Source: Mesostigma viride (lineage: Eukaryota > Streptophyta > Mesostigmatophyceae > Mesostigmatales > Mesostigmataceae). From it: 64,000 bases of DNA. Made by a program: the position numbers and the translations under genes. Shown here in pieces: positions 21,901 through 30,672 of the stretch. The DNA lies in NCBI GenBank assembly GCA_009746045.1, contig RPFO01000667.1, positions 325,221 through 389,220 of the forward strand, in the 5' to 3' direction. The notes beneath the pieces are model-generated. The model was not told where the DNA came from. It was given only the letters and a program-made list of their open reading frames with translations, and ran no database searches. Each line of letters starts with the position of its first letter. Position 1 is the first letter of the stretch.

Positions 21901-22278
21901 GTGAGTGAGTCCCCTGCTAACATGCAGTCTTTGGCAGCCGAGGTCAGCCGTATGCACACGTTGCTGGGTCGCTTGTCCGTTCCTGCTCAAGGGTCGCAGC
22001 TGGCTGTGTGCACTTTTTGCGGCAAGTCTGGCCATGCAGCAGCTGTGTGCAGGTCAAGACAGAAGCAAGCTGGCTGCAACTACTGTGGAAAGCCCGGTCA
22101 TATGGAGGACGTGTGCAGATTCAAGAAGAGGATCATTCATCCGGTTTCCAACAACCCGGCGGGTCGCCCACCTGCTCCTCAAGGGCGGGCCTGCTGGAAG
22201 TGTGGTCGTCTTGGGCATCTCTCCAAGAAGTGCCCCAGCCACAAGAATCCCAGCCCCAAGGATGAGCAGAAAAATTAG
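12930..22278 (+). CDS. gag: Gag of Cop-1 (split by the inner copia element)
   Basis: Two blocks, 12930-13635 and 21899-22278, join in frame once the inner element and one copy of its AAGCA duplication are removed. The N-terminal part is charged (PADSGDEKRG), followed by a helical capsid-like region. The C-terminal part has three nucleocapsid CCHC knuckles: CTFCGKSGH..C, CNYCGKPGH..C and CWKCGRLGH..C. Total length is about 360 aa. Gag would package element RNA into cytoplasmic particles. ATG 12930 is preferred because the upstream in-frame codons lie close to the LTR and look non-coding. Confidence 0.75.
13636..14156 (-). repeat. 3' LTR of Cop-2
   Basis: 521-bp direct repeat of 21371-21893; rich in CACGTG-type palindromes (CCCACGTG, GGCACGTG), possible bHLH/bZIP-type binding sites. 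It reads as the 3' LTR because the element is on the minus strand. Confidence 0.9.
14532..15048 (-). pseudogene. RNase H domain of Cop-2
   Basis: The minus strand reads MMDSSMESRVVTK (first acidic residue of the RNase H fold), then after a frameshift near 14860 LLTDSQSLLSFLDN and THIRDPDNAADALTKVP, the typical copia RNase H end. The frame also differs from the upstream reverse transcriptase ORF, which ends at 15012. RNase H removes RNA from the hybrid during reverse transcription. Broken here by indels or assembly errors. Confidence 0.75.
15012..17033 (-). CDS. pol: Protease and reverse transcriptase of Cop-2
   Basis: 673-aa ORF. Residues 1-32 are the end of integrase (GDTVTIQHHRERMVGK). A retropepsin-like domain follows, with VDTQAQVSII (catalytic D160, Gln in place of the usual Gly) and ALLGEPF near residue 222. 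Reverse transcriptase occupies about 315-640: first acidic motif ATDIKRAFLKG (D439), catalytic WHGDDQLITG (531-534 HGDD instead of YxDD). The protease therefore lies downstream of integrase, unlike standard copia. The ORF overlaps the integrase ORF by 25 nt; a one-base shift near 17050 separates them. Confidence 0.8.
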   Translation of the reverse strand: MSETGDTVTIQHHRERMVGKHRLKLYYPPLADVSGVEFLDMDSEPQSGGLVSPSELARDIADASNTTIDAPVFLSGAAPPQPTGPTGQEERALDEQQVAPPSSQEQPREAADPVVPRNKFAEALKALHRAHTAKAQMAAGAAQVNAVGESNQDPSILAVDTQAQVSIISAQAVSGLSLQRSPWARVSDFSGKTKMAVKGQVLIPILGVPTPFQVVEGYKGNALLGEPFVSYPGVVISAGRLSVTGVGQVTLDHFKIPLTQISDGLEAAINAVNIKYLPGQEPCVDSLIHSQKLHPSAFGLGRWDIASMSPLSYDDVVKDCQTQIGFLKWMEAFNRAREEWVCPDPRSKSQVPPVTPIEALPQGARKLRLKFVCKHKPQADGTPPIFHARPCVTEFRGSTELTEAELYTPGIQQTSLKVLLATFLHHLNAGKDYVCKATDIKRAFLKGNPDIAQKVWRGQVYVVNTPKVWSGDIKEPHLRPNLGVEGLQSAPKIFRLSAQEVFLKLGAQYDDIDPCFFTIPHPAGMMMFVWHGDDQLITGPRAAVEDFIAQVSASFELGKQLELGKDPVKFCGIILNLFKEQKEWVCSLKASPEYVMSCKDVLPSDITPDLCPTIRGKLGWLCATCAPHLAVVSRVDDDVLMEVGSRAIKQVLHDGPPLILHAWICSNPSTSHA
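17009..17974 (-). CDS. Integrase of Cop-2
   Basis: 321-aa ORF with an HHCC zinc region (H48, H53, C80, C83), catalytic core residues D108 (GDVIHL), D163 (MLDQQFTW) and E193 (GMIERT), and a C-terminal module with DQVLYYREGK. The D163-E193 spacing (29 residues) is shorter than the usual 35. In the next frame the text goes on as GRWHGPAEII, a GPY-like module, into the following ORF, so the last 20 residues here are out of frame. Integrase joins the cDNA ends to the host genome. Confidence 0.8.
   Translation of the reverse strand: MLPDSEEVDWDLAYDMTLAQVAQDPTIASLDAAADKVISYARLAQQLHKAMGHEAVAERLANKIDGRDLEQMCRHVRKHCEACQLHAPKPKRWHVATPPLARGKLVGDVIHLVKDTVYYLVLKDAWSRFVVIEPLPGMANEQLHRALLIALARYHPQEKLMLDQQFTWIQDYPDLPKIDIAGAQDHERQGMIERTMRAIRDLIKKNESRTAESGSYADRTAWAAEVCRTLNTKPLMSSPFGEITSIGLQSGSYSQEVLDHYNTQRQHLAKLLAKKDKSNARPVFEVGDQVLYYREGKGTKPTLVDGMVQLKSSGCQKQVTR
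17960..21321 (-). pseudogene. gag: Gag of Cop-2 (frameshifted, interrupted)
   Basis: Starts at ATG 21321 (MSNVSDREGSSESS). The foldback element at 20520-21012 can be removed in frame to give PSDGYDEDEDLVRILSW. A long Arg/Glu/Ala-rich coiled-coil-like region follows, then a polyGln tract (about 19080-19190), a capsid-like part (18418-18846) and two zinc knuckles (CTRCSCKGHERDDC near 18220; CPGCWEPRHP..C near 18110). Frame changes occur near 20330, 18800 and 18400. At about 1000 aa it is unusually long for a copia Gag. Confidence 0.65.
20520..21012. mobile_element. Foldback/MITE element with TTTCGCACGA repeats
   Basis: 493 bp with perfect 25-bp inverted ends beginning GGCCGGGCCCACTTCAAATG, bounded by TCCA (20516-20519, 21013-21016). 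Its removal restores the Cop-2 gag frame. The interior is a dense array of TTTCGCACGA and TTTCAGCAAA motifs on both strands. A 4-bp duplication fits few superfamilies (Sola- or Chapaev-like elements are examples); assignment is open. Confidence 0.7.
21371..21893 (-). repeat. 5' LTR of Cop-2
   Basis: 523-bp direct repeat of 13636-14156. It drives minus-strand transcription toward gag (ATG at 21321). The bases just inside on the minus strand, TGCATTTATAAAAACTC, mark the primer-binding region, without a clear tRNA match. Confidence 0.9.
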
Positions 22279-22434
22279 ATGCCCTGTCAAGTCCTGATGT
22301 GACTGTGCCTTGCACCGGGCTTGCACAGGAAGATGTTACAAATGCGGACGAGGTCCAAGGGGGGCCCCATGGGGACGGGACCCCATATGTATCACAGCCT
22401 GAACTGATCTCAGACAAGCAATGTTCTTGGGCAC

Positions 22435-24110
22435 ATGGTAACCCTTATGCTCAGTGTACTCTGTCACGATGATGATGACTCAGCCAAGGGAATACTGGCT
22501 GAGGTGAATGAACCAGCTGATGCTGCAACAGCTGATGATCAATACTGCTTGCCTGAATGCAATAATAACAAAATAAATAATTTTCCAGTCCTGGCTGATT
22601 GTCAGGCTGAAGGTATTGACATTTCCCACACTGAGTTGGCCAAGAAATTGCATGTTATTTGTGGCCATGGGTCTAATGCCTTGCCCCTGTGTGCTAAGTT
22701 GAGAAGCAAGGGGTTGGTAAGTGCATTGAGGCAAGTTATGGCCAAGTGTGGATGTGCCCAGCTGGCCAATAGACCACCTCGTTATCACACGAAAACCCCA
22801 CCTGTGGAGAGAGGGCATGTACAAGTGGATATCCTCTTCTTCTCAGGATGGAAGCACTTGCCGTATATCATGGCAGTGGATGAGTGGTCTAGATATAAGG
22901 CCTTAGAGCCTATGGTCTCCATGCATAAAGAACACTTATATGTGGCTATGCAATTGGTGCTAGCACATTTTCCTGTGATTACCCACGTGCAAACTGACCT
23001 TCAATTCAGGCCCCTTCAGCATGTCCGGATCTTCTGGATTGGAGTTCCTTGTGTTCGTGGGCCGAGAGGATCATGAGGCTCAAGGGAAGATCAATAAAAT
23101 GGCCAGTGAAGTCAAGAAGTTACAGGCATCCGGTGACTACCCGGGGTTGCTCAAAACTAATTACCTGGATAGGACGGCTGCTTGTAGGGCCCTTGAATCA
23201 ACTTTAAATGAGGGCAGAGTGTTGAGGATCCCATTTACTGATCTATGGGTGACTCCTAAGGGCCTGAATTATTCTTTGTACCCTGAATCCACGATGAAAG
23301 CCTGGAATCAATATTTAAATGATGAGCATCTCAGGCTGAAGAGAAAAGATAGATATCGGGGTTCCATGAATTTTAACCAAGGTCAGGCTGCCGGTATGGG
23401 TCTATAAGGAGGGACCTCCTCTCAAGAGGGGGAAATGGGAAGGCCCTGCTGTTATTATGTAAGGACCTCCAGGTAGACCAGAAAACTGCTGATGTGGAAC
23501 GTGATGGAAGGGTCTATCACGTATCTTGGCACAGGATCAAACCAGTTTTGCCCGACTATGTAGATGTGTTGGGCCCAAATAATAAGAACAATCCGGGCAA
23601 TGAAGAACTGGTCGTCCCATCAGTACGTCAAGAGGTAAACCAAGCGAAGCCAAGCCAAACCCAACTTGGCGGTCTGCTACCCACGTGGCAAGAGGCAATG
23701 CAGGGGGGACCATCTGAATCTGATCTGACCGGTGTACAACGGGATGACGAACAGATGAGGGTTGCTTTGTCCTGCCCTATGACTGCATCTCATGGAGGGA
23801 GTTTTGTAGAGCCGGGGTGTGGCATTGCACTCCCTGCGGGGGCCACAATAGGTGAAGAGGCAAAGCTAAGTGAGGCTGTATCTCTTAAGAGGAAGGTTGT
23901 GGATTTAACCCCTGGTGAGCCACAGTTGGCTAAGAATTCAGCCAAGTGTGAATGCCCGATTGCAACTCCTCCTTATTGCAATCAGGAAGGAGCCATCAAT
24001 GGTTCTGCCCCTGAACATGGCCCATTGGGTGGACTGCAGCCATCCAAGAGGCAGAAATTCTCTCTGTCTAATGTTGTTAAGTATTTGCAGCGCCCTAAGG
24101 TGGCATTGTT
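22435..24110 (+). pseudogene. Integrase of Cop-1 (frameshifted)
   Basis: Three frames together give an integrase: 22435-23076 holds a zinc region (HVICGHG.. CGCAQL) and two core acidic motifs (VQVDILFF, VQTDLQFR); 23021-23407 continues with the core end and tail; 23425-24110 has the GPY-like KWEGPAVI and RVYHVSWHRIKP. At least three frame breaks and a stop near 23459 make it non-functional unless some are sequence errors. It follows Gag directly, with no DTG-type protease motif between. Confidence 0.7.
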
Positions 24111-24112
24111 AA

Positions 24113-26004
24113 GGGGACGGTCCCGGCGCGAATATTTTGGCGCCGAAAAATTCGCGGTACCCGTCCGTACCGTGAAAAAGTGGTGCACGGGGCGCGCACC
24201 CCTACCGGAGCTGGCCATGGCGACGTGCTTTCAGGCAGAGTAGAAAAAGATAGCTCGCGGAATGCAGAGAAACTGAGCGAATCTTAAAGACGATGAGTAA
24301 ATGATACTACTTCGTAGCGGAGTTCGCGTTTTTTGCAGTGTCGATGATTTTATTGATGACCATCGCAACGGGGGTCCAATCTGATGTTTTCGTCGAGAGG
24401 AATAAATTAGAATGCACGCTGGCGGCGGTGATTGTCAGGTTTTATGGGCTTTACCTAGCGTCAAGGATGCGTTTAAATCGTTATTGGTAAAGCTTTAAAA
24501 AATTTGCTGGGTTTCGGCAAGATTTCCGTCATGATCGGTAAGACACTCTCCAGGCTCGCGGGATGCGCGTCTTATTATTCCATGGAAGGTTGTTCTTTCT
24601 TGCGCCGCTGGGCGAAGGACAATTCCGGTAATGGTACGATCGTGTGATCAACGTGACCCTATGAATGTTTCGCTTCCTTTATGGGTTATCAACGCAAGTT
24701 TTCGGCTTCTTTCCGTGCAGTTAGCGCCAGGTATAATGCCATTCCGTGCTGCGCATCGCCAGATTCCTGGCACCTTTCAGTGGTTTTTATGTACGTTGCA
24801 TGGCTGGGATGTGTCAAAGCGTGACCGTGGCATATCGTCAAGTTGTCAGGGATTTGCTGAGTGGTTTCTTGGAAGGAGATTGCTAACAGCACTCAGTTTT
24901 GTGTGAATATTGACGCGGCCTTTCTTAGCAGAGGCTTCATTGTGGTTAGAGGCTCACAAGCTTGAGTTTGTTTCTTGGCAACAATTGCGCTGGAAAGAAA
25001 GGTGGCAGTGGTTTTTCTGAGGGGCATACTGCATGGGTGGAACTGCACGTAGGTAGGGGTTATCGTTGTCTTGTTGGCCTTTCTCCCACTAAAATGGGAG
25101 ACCCCTAATTCATATGCTAGCAAGGCAAGGTAACCATGGTAAGAAGCCTTGGCAAGCAGCATGTATGATAATTCTGCTTTCTCTGTGGACTGTCTGTTGT
25201 TACCCTTGTTGGGCAATAAGTGGATATGGCTTTCTAGGGTGTGTTTGAGCTTGGTTTTGGGATGATGCCCACACCATAAACCTGGAATATGCTTTAGAAG
25301 TGTTGGCTAGGCATGTAGAGCTACCTGCCTCATTGTTGTGCACACACGCAACAGGTTGCCCGTGTCGAGGTAAGGCAAGGGCACATGACGTGCCCAGCCA
25401 CCTCCTTGTACATTGTGGTCGAATTGGGCATGGTCAGGAGCCTTTTGGATGGCATAGGAAGTGTTAGTGTGCCTTAATACTCACTAATGCCTTCCTTAGC
25501 GTCTGCACAGGTGGCCAACTGCCAAAATTAATAACTGCTACAGCTGAGCTCAGAATGCCACCAAACTTTGACAGTGCCTTCTATGGTCATGACAGAATTT
25601 GACTTGTGCTTTTCAGGCCTAATTGATGTGTTATGAGTGTGTATGGGGACGCCCCGCCTAAAAAAGCGTATTTTTGGCCCAAAAATTAATAACTCAAAGG
25701 GATGTGCTGATTTTGTTGATCCAATTAGGTAGAAACAATGTCCCATGACATTTTTATATGGGTTGTGCTTTTTTCATGCAACTGGTTCTCCCACTGTTCT
25801 GGGCAAGATGTGCCCCGGACAGCGTTTTTTTCTATTTTTAGCTCATAGCCGGTGTATGGCTGGGGGTAGTACCCCCAACAAGTGGTGGTATGCATGCCCA
25901 AACATCATGTTTATGGTCCCCAAACATCATTCAGTGGTTGTCAGTTGCATTTCTGTAGTTATTAGGGGGGGTAAGTTTTGATATATTTCTATGGGACCCT
26001 CCCC
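24113..26004. mobile_element. TTAA-type DNA element family 1, copy 2
   Basis: Inserted in Cop-1 at TTAA (24109-24112); the right TTAA has lost one T (26005-26007). Left end TTAAGGGGACGGTCCC, right end (reverse complement) TTAGGGGAGGGTCCC. Internal landmarks shared with copy 1 are a TTTTGGCGCC-like subterminal block, GATTCCTGGCA-type text near the middle and GGGGGTAGTACCCCCAACAAGTG near the right end. There is no coding capacity beyond short ORFs. Confidence 0.7.
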
Positions 26005-28036
26005 TAAGGAAGATATCCCTCTTGTCAACGGGTTCGCAGTGGACAGCCAGGCAGAGGTATCCATTATTATCAGTGCCGAAGATATAGAGGGTTATACTAT
26101 CCTTCCCAGTAAATGGAAACGTATACAAGATTTTAATGGGAAAGTTGCCTACCCCGTGATAGGTGAAATCCATGTCCCTCTACTTGGTACCTTAACTCCT
26201 ATTTGTGTAATAGAGGGATATGATGGACCAATCATTATTGGTCAGCCGTTTCTCCTGCAAAAGGGTGTCAGTTTGTATGAAGGGAAGGAGCTCCGTCGGG
26301 AGGGATGTAACCCAATTCCCCTCAATAACTTTACCTGCCAATTGCCATTGGCGCGTGTGGCGGATGCTATGTGGAGCTCAACCCCTAAGGTGGCATCAAT
26401 AGCAGGAAGTAAGTGGGCTAAGGTTCCCCCTGCCAAGGAGCTTATTACTCCTACTGCTTTGGACCCGTCTTCGCTCGGCTTGAGTTTCCATAGTTTGGCA
26501 AACAAAAGTCAAGTGAAGTGGCCGCAACTCTGTGAGGAGTGCTCTACTTATAAAGGATTGGAAGGGTGGAGATCAGCCATGAATAAAAGCTTGGACGAAT
26601 GGTTCGAGCTTAACTGCTTTGAGCCCACTAATGAAATTCCTCCAGATGCACAAATGCTTCGCCTCAAACTCACCTTGAAGAAGAAACAGGTGAAAGATGA
26701 AAAGCCGATCCCTCATGTGAGACCAGTCTTGAACCAATTTCATGGAACGAGTGACATGACCAAGGAAGAGTTATATACCCCTGGTCTGTCGCACATAGCA
26801 TTTAGGCTGGTACTCTGTATTTTACTGGGTGCCTTGAACAAGGGCCTAGCATACCTGGCTGCAGTAATGGACTTTACCAGAGCGTTTCTGCACAGCAGCC
26901 AGAAGGTGGCTGAGAATCTCTGGAAAGGCCACAGACCCCTCTTCGTGAGGACGCCAAAGTTCTGGCTCCCCGAAGTTCATGCCAAGTATATGAAGATCCT
27001 AAAAGGGGTAGAAGGTCTAACCAGTAGTCCAGCTATCTGGAGGAAGACATTGGAGCCATTCCTGACAGGATTGGGCTTCACTGTGAGTACATTATGTCCT
27101 AGCCTGTTCGTAAGAAAGGCTAAAGGAAATCCTGCAGTGCTAATGCTACATGGGGATGATACCTTCCATATGGGAGAGGCAGACTGGGTTCACAATATTC
27201 ATGCCCAAGCTAATGCAACCTTCCCCATTGGGAGAAGAATAGATCTAACATTTCAGCAATCTGTACCCTACTGTGGCATGGATCTAACCCTGTTCAAGAA
27301 CGAGACAGGATGGCATCTTAAGATGCAACTTTCTAAGGCTTATAAGGATAACCTTCTTAACAGCCTTAAAGAGTTGGGACGCCTTACGCCCAACGATTGC
27401 CCCAAGTTACGGGGAAAGCTGGGCTGGATGGCAGTTACCATAAGTCCTGACTTGGCGGTCATTGCTCGAATGCCTGATGACATTTTAATAAAGATGGGGG
27501 TTAAGAATCTGATAAAATACATTGAGAACTCACCTCCACTTGTATTATCAGGCATTGACTGGGAAAAACCCATTCAAATTATCACATACTCTGATAGCAG
27601 CCAAGAATCTCGCAAGATTGACAAACTTAGGGCGAGGGCTGCTGGGGTCGTGACCGTCGCTAATGCTGCAGGTGTTCCCTCTGTGGTGGCCTGGTATAGC
27701 TATCTGCAGAGAAGAGTCTTTGAGGGCATTGATACTGCAGAATGCAGGGCCTATGCCGAGGCTGTTCGCACATCAATGTATGTTCGCGAACTCCTTCATT
27801 GGATTCTTCAAGCCACAACTGCTCTGCAGTCTTCTATCACTGTCCTATGTGATAACTTGCATGTGGTCAGCTTCATGAACAAGGACAGTGCTGCCAGCCC
27901 TGACTTAGACGACATCGCGGCCAAGGAACTGAGCCAAGGCGTCAAAACCCAGCACATCGAGGGTCGACTCAATGTTGCTGATGCCCTGAGCAAAACCTTT
28001 ACCAAGGCTGTGGCAGCCTATGGTCTGCTTAATTAG
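25991..28036 (+). CDS. pol: Protease, reverse transcriptase and RNase H of Cop-1
   Basis: 681-aa ORF; the first five codons lie in the end of the TTAA insertion, so the native frame began upstream. Residues 17-26 VDSQAEVSII form the protease active site (D18, Gln for Gly), with IIIGQPF near 81-87. Reverse transcriptase: VMDFTRAFL (D294) and LHGDD (387-390). RNase H: YSDSSQESRK (D534), E584, LCDN (D621) and HIEGRLNVADALSKTF. This module is intact. With the integrase it gives the order IN-PR-RT-RH. Confidence 0.85.
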   Translation: MGPSPKEDIPLVNGFAVDSQAEVSIIISAEDIEGYTILPSKWKRIQDFNGKVAYPVIGEIHVPLLGTLTPICVIEGYDGPIIIGQPFLLQKGVSLYEGKELRREGCNPIPLNNFTCQLPLARVADAMWSSTPKVASIAGSKWAKVPPAKELITPTALDPSSLGLSFHSLANKSQVKWPQLCEECSTYKGLEGWRSAMNKSLDEWFELNCFEPTNEIPPDAQMLRLKLTLKKKQVKDEKPIPHVRPVLNQFHGTSDMTKEELYTPGLSHIAFRLVLCILLGALNKGLAYLAAVMDFTRAFLHSSQKVAENLWKGHRPLFVRTPKFWLPEVHAKYMKILKGVEGLTSSPAIWRKTLEPFLTGLGFTVSTLCPSLFVRKAKGNPAVLMLHGDDTFHMGEADWVHNIHAQANATFPIGRRIDLTFQQSVPYCGMDLTLFKNETGWHLKMQLSKAYKDNLLNSLKELGRLTPNDCPKLRGKLGWMAVTISPDLAVIARMPDDILIKMGVKNLIKYIENSPPLVLSGIDWEKPIQIITYSDSSQESRKIDKLRARAAGVVTVANAAGVPSVVAWYSYLQRRVFEGIDTAECRAYAEAVRTSMYVRELLHWILQATTALQSSITVLCDNLHVVSFMNKDSAASPDLDDIAAKELSQGVKTQHIEGRLNVADALSKTFTKAVAAYGLLN

Positions 28037-28333
28037 GGAGCTCATGAGTGGGCTTGGTCCCCTTAACATGGGCTAAGTCACGACCAGCCGTGGGACTTGC
28101 CTAATGCCCCTGCGGATAGGTTTTTATCCCTTGAGGTTTTCCCTATCAACGGTTTGGCCGTCTCCTCCTGGACTAAGGTTTTGCATTCCAGAAGCGTGCC
28201 GAAGTCCAGTTCAGGAAAGCAGCTTCACTAGATGTGAAAATAAGCCCGTCAATTGATGCGGCCGATAGGGGTTTAAACACCTCTCAATACATCACATTTG
28301 CCGGTCTTATTTCACACTTGAAAAGTGGGCTGG

Positions 28334-28793
28334 AGTTGAGCCAGGTGGCTCATGTGCAATGGATGCCACTATAATACAGTCTGATTAGTACAGCGTTGAA
28401 AGCATTAGTATTGGCATCCGCATAACAGTACAATAGTAGAAGCCAGTCAGCTGCTAAGGATCGGAATATGTCCTTGCGGTAGTTGTGCTACTTCTGGTGC
28501 GACGTCAGAATAACCTACGCCGTACAATCGTATCTAGCGCAAAGTCTTTGTATGCGCCAAGTATCTGCAGTACCAAATAGTTGGTTGCTGCAAGTGTTTC
28601 TAGAAGGATCTATTCCACGTAAGTCATTGACGTGGATTCGTTGACGCAATCAATTGCGCGTTGACGAGAGTGAAAGCGAACGCAATATATTCAATTGCTG
28701 TGCGTAAAGTCATTAACGAAGTTGAATACGAAAGCAAAGAACATATGTGTGTGTCTTCAATTACAAAGCATCAAGACTTGTTCCAGCATAACT
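28334..28793 (+). repeat. 3' LTR of Cop-1
   Basis: 460 bp, partner of 12417-12870, preceded by the purine-rich GAAAAGTGGGCTGG. Followed by the target duplication TCTTG (28794-28798). Confidence 0.9.
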
Positions 28794-28798
28794 TCTTG

Positions 28799-28967
28799 TC
28801 CTGCATGGCAGTCCAAAGACGGGAGAGAGAGTGGATGCGGTACTCAAACTGGGCTGGGACCACTAGGTCGTCCAGCAACATCTGGGTGTAGGTCATGGCA
28901 TGTTTCCCTACCCTTTTAGGGATGTTCTTGGGGCCAGGCCAGGTCAAAATATGCCGCCCTGGTTGGC
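28799..28967 (-). pseudogene. LINE-A ORF2 C-terminal fragment (right part of interrupted copy)
   Basis: The minus strand reads GQPGRHILTWPGPKNIPK and onward to RLWTAMQDK, matching 620-800 of the window but without the 5-bp insertion there. It continues at 12411 beyond the copia element. 5'-truncated at 28967, adjoining the 12-bp target duplication. Confidence 0.8.
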
Positions 28968-28992
28968 CATATTATGATAGTCCATGCACCAT

Positions 28993-29100
28993 TAATTAAT
29001 TAAACTCGTGCTCCCGTTGGGGAGTCACGGAGCACCGAAGTGCTTTTAATCCCTGTGTGTGCACAACAGGAGAAAGGGCAGAGACCCCCAGTCTCCGTCA
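28993..29100 (-). mobile_element. LINE-C-type 3' end fragment
   Basis: TTAA tail, hairpin (GTGCTCCC-GTTG-GGGAGTCAC) and about 75 bp of 3'UTR matching 5825-5938 in reverse. Heavily 5'-truncated. Confidence 0.65.
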
Positions 29101-29159
29101 TGCTAGTCCACCATACTTCGATGATGAATAGATATGGGGAGTCATGCAATAGATTCAGC

Positions 29160-30495
29160 TGTAGCAGATTGAGTCTATATCTGCTATACAGAAGGGTGTG
29201 TGGCAGGGATGCGTGCTCTCGCCATTAAAATTAAAATTAAAAATTAAAAAAATTAAATTATAACATGACTCCGTTGGGAGATCATGTAGCACGTATTCCC
29301 TTGCTGGATGGATGGAGGTGGGCGATTCAAGCCGCGAAACCGAACTAAGCTAACTCTAAGCTTATCTAGAAAACCCTAACTACTGTACTCAGCAAAGCGC
29401 CCCTTCCATCTGGGGGGAGGGGGCTTGCCCACAGGGGCTCTCGCCATACCTGTGTTCATTATTGTGGTCGAATTTACGTAATGATTCAGGCGCGCAAGCG
29501 GTTTGCTCGCATTGCACATGGGTAGGGAACCAGGGGTGCAGGTTGCCAACAAATTCTGGCACGCGCCCAGCGGGGCGAACACGGAGATTCGGCTAGCGGA
29601 AATCATGTATGCAGACGACACCACCCTCTTCGAGGACACTGAGCACGTGCAGACGTGGCTTGACTGCCTCGCAATCGAGGCCCGAGTGGTGGGGCTCAAG
29701 GTCAGCAAGAAGACAGAGCTAGGCCCTGGCGGCTGGGCTCACTCAGCCACCGCCCGACCTCTTCCTCCTTGATGGCTCTCGCGCGATCCAGTATAGGGAC
29801 CGCGTCAAGTTGCTGGGTAGCTTACTCCCCAGCTGCGAGGCCGATGTACGTGGACCACCGCATCTACCTCGCCTGGCACGCTTTACGCCAATACAGGGCC
29901 CTGTGGTGCAAGCCCTTGGGCAAGCCATGAGAAACAGGACCTGTTTAAGGTCCTGGTCCTCCCTGTTCTTACGTACGGGGCTGGCCGAGACGTGGACCCT
30001 CACAGCCGACCTTGCCAGAAAGCTGGATGGTGCGGTCACCAACATGCTGCAGTCAATTTTCCGCGTGTGGGATACGCTGCTCACGTCCGCAGTGAGGACT
30101 GACTTGTACCTCGGCATGCCACATATCAAGGACTGACAACCATGCCACGTATCACCAGGACCACTAAGCATGCAGCGGCGCCTGGAGCTAGTCGGGCACT
30201 TAGCTCGCAACCAACCAGAGCTCTAGTAGACACCTCGCGTGGCCCCTCCGCAGGGCTGCGACGAGCTCAGCCTGGCCGGCAACTTCTCACGTGGGCAGGG
30301 CCCAGCAATGCTAGACGCCGCAAGGCCCACACTTTCAAAGAACAGCTAGTAGAGGACATGGGGGGGCTAGGCCTCTCCGTGATCTGGACCAAGATGATGG
30401 ACAAGGCCAAGTGGGCTCAGGTCATACAGGACAACGAGCCCCCTCCAGTGGGTAAGCGCCCACGTGTCTGCAAACGCGGGATCGAAGCATGCTAG
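29160..30495 (+). pseudogene. LINE-C ORF2 reverse transcriptase, frameshifted
   Basis: QKGVWQGCVLSP (about 29188-29225, continuing at 29448 past the LINE-A insertion) is the RT motif before the catalytic site. MYADDTTLFED follows at about 29606, then WTLTADLARKLDGAVTNML near 29993 and a C-terminal region with LLTWAGP and PPPVGKRPR. At least four frames are used, so the copy is dead or carries sequence errors. Confidence 0.75.
29226..29437 (-). mobile_element. LINE-A 3' end inserted in LINE-C
   Basis: 212-bp 5'-truncated copy (ORF2 last codons, 3'UTR, hairpin, irregular TTTTAA tail) bounded by CTCTCGCCAT at 29216-29225 and 29438-29447. Joining the flanks restores the LINE-C reverse transcriptase motif. 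Confidence 0.85.
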
Positions 30496-30672
30496 AAAAG
30501 ACCCCTAGGGTCGAGGGCACCATAGATATAGACGTCTCAGTAGAGTTAGATTGTTTTTTGTAGATAGCTTAGACCGGTAGGATTGCGTGTACCCATCCAT
30601 CCATCGGGGTTAATGCTCCGTGACTTCCCAACGGGAGCACGAGTTTAATTAATTAATTAATTCATTCATTCA

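Larger units (their letters stand above)
12417..28793 (+). mobile_element. Outer copia-superfamily LTR retrotransposon (Cop-1)
   Basis: Direct LTRs 12417-12870 and 28334-28793 (about 4 substitutions and two small indels), 5-bp target duplication TCTTG (12412-12416, 28794-28798). Coding order on the plus strand: Gag with three CCHC knuckles, integrase, protease, reverse transcriptase, RNase H. It is interrupted by a complete minus-strand copia element (13636-21893) inside gag and by a TTAA-type element (24113-26004) between integrase and protease. Removing both leaves an element of about 6.2 kb. LTR ends are AGTT..AACT rather than TG..CA. Confidence 0.85.
29101..30672 (+). mobile_element. LINE-C with ORF2 remnants
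   Basis: Contains ORF2 remnants, a 3'UTR with GTAGATAGCTTAGACCGGTAG and CCATCCATCC repeats, the hairpin CTTCCCAACGGGAG and a TTAA/TTCA tail (about 30643-30672). The same 3' end occurs at 45676-45837 and 60141-60308. A LINE-A tail (29226-29437) is inserted in it. Confidence 0.75.

Noticed and set aside
24109-28068. A 4-kb TTAA element using GTCCCCTTAA at 28059 as the right end
   Set aside because: The right end at about 26004 matches the subterminal sequence of copy 1 and explains the broken Cop-1 frame; the 28059 match is limited to 10 bp in the normal 3' region of Cop-1.
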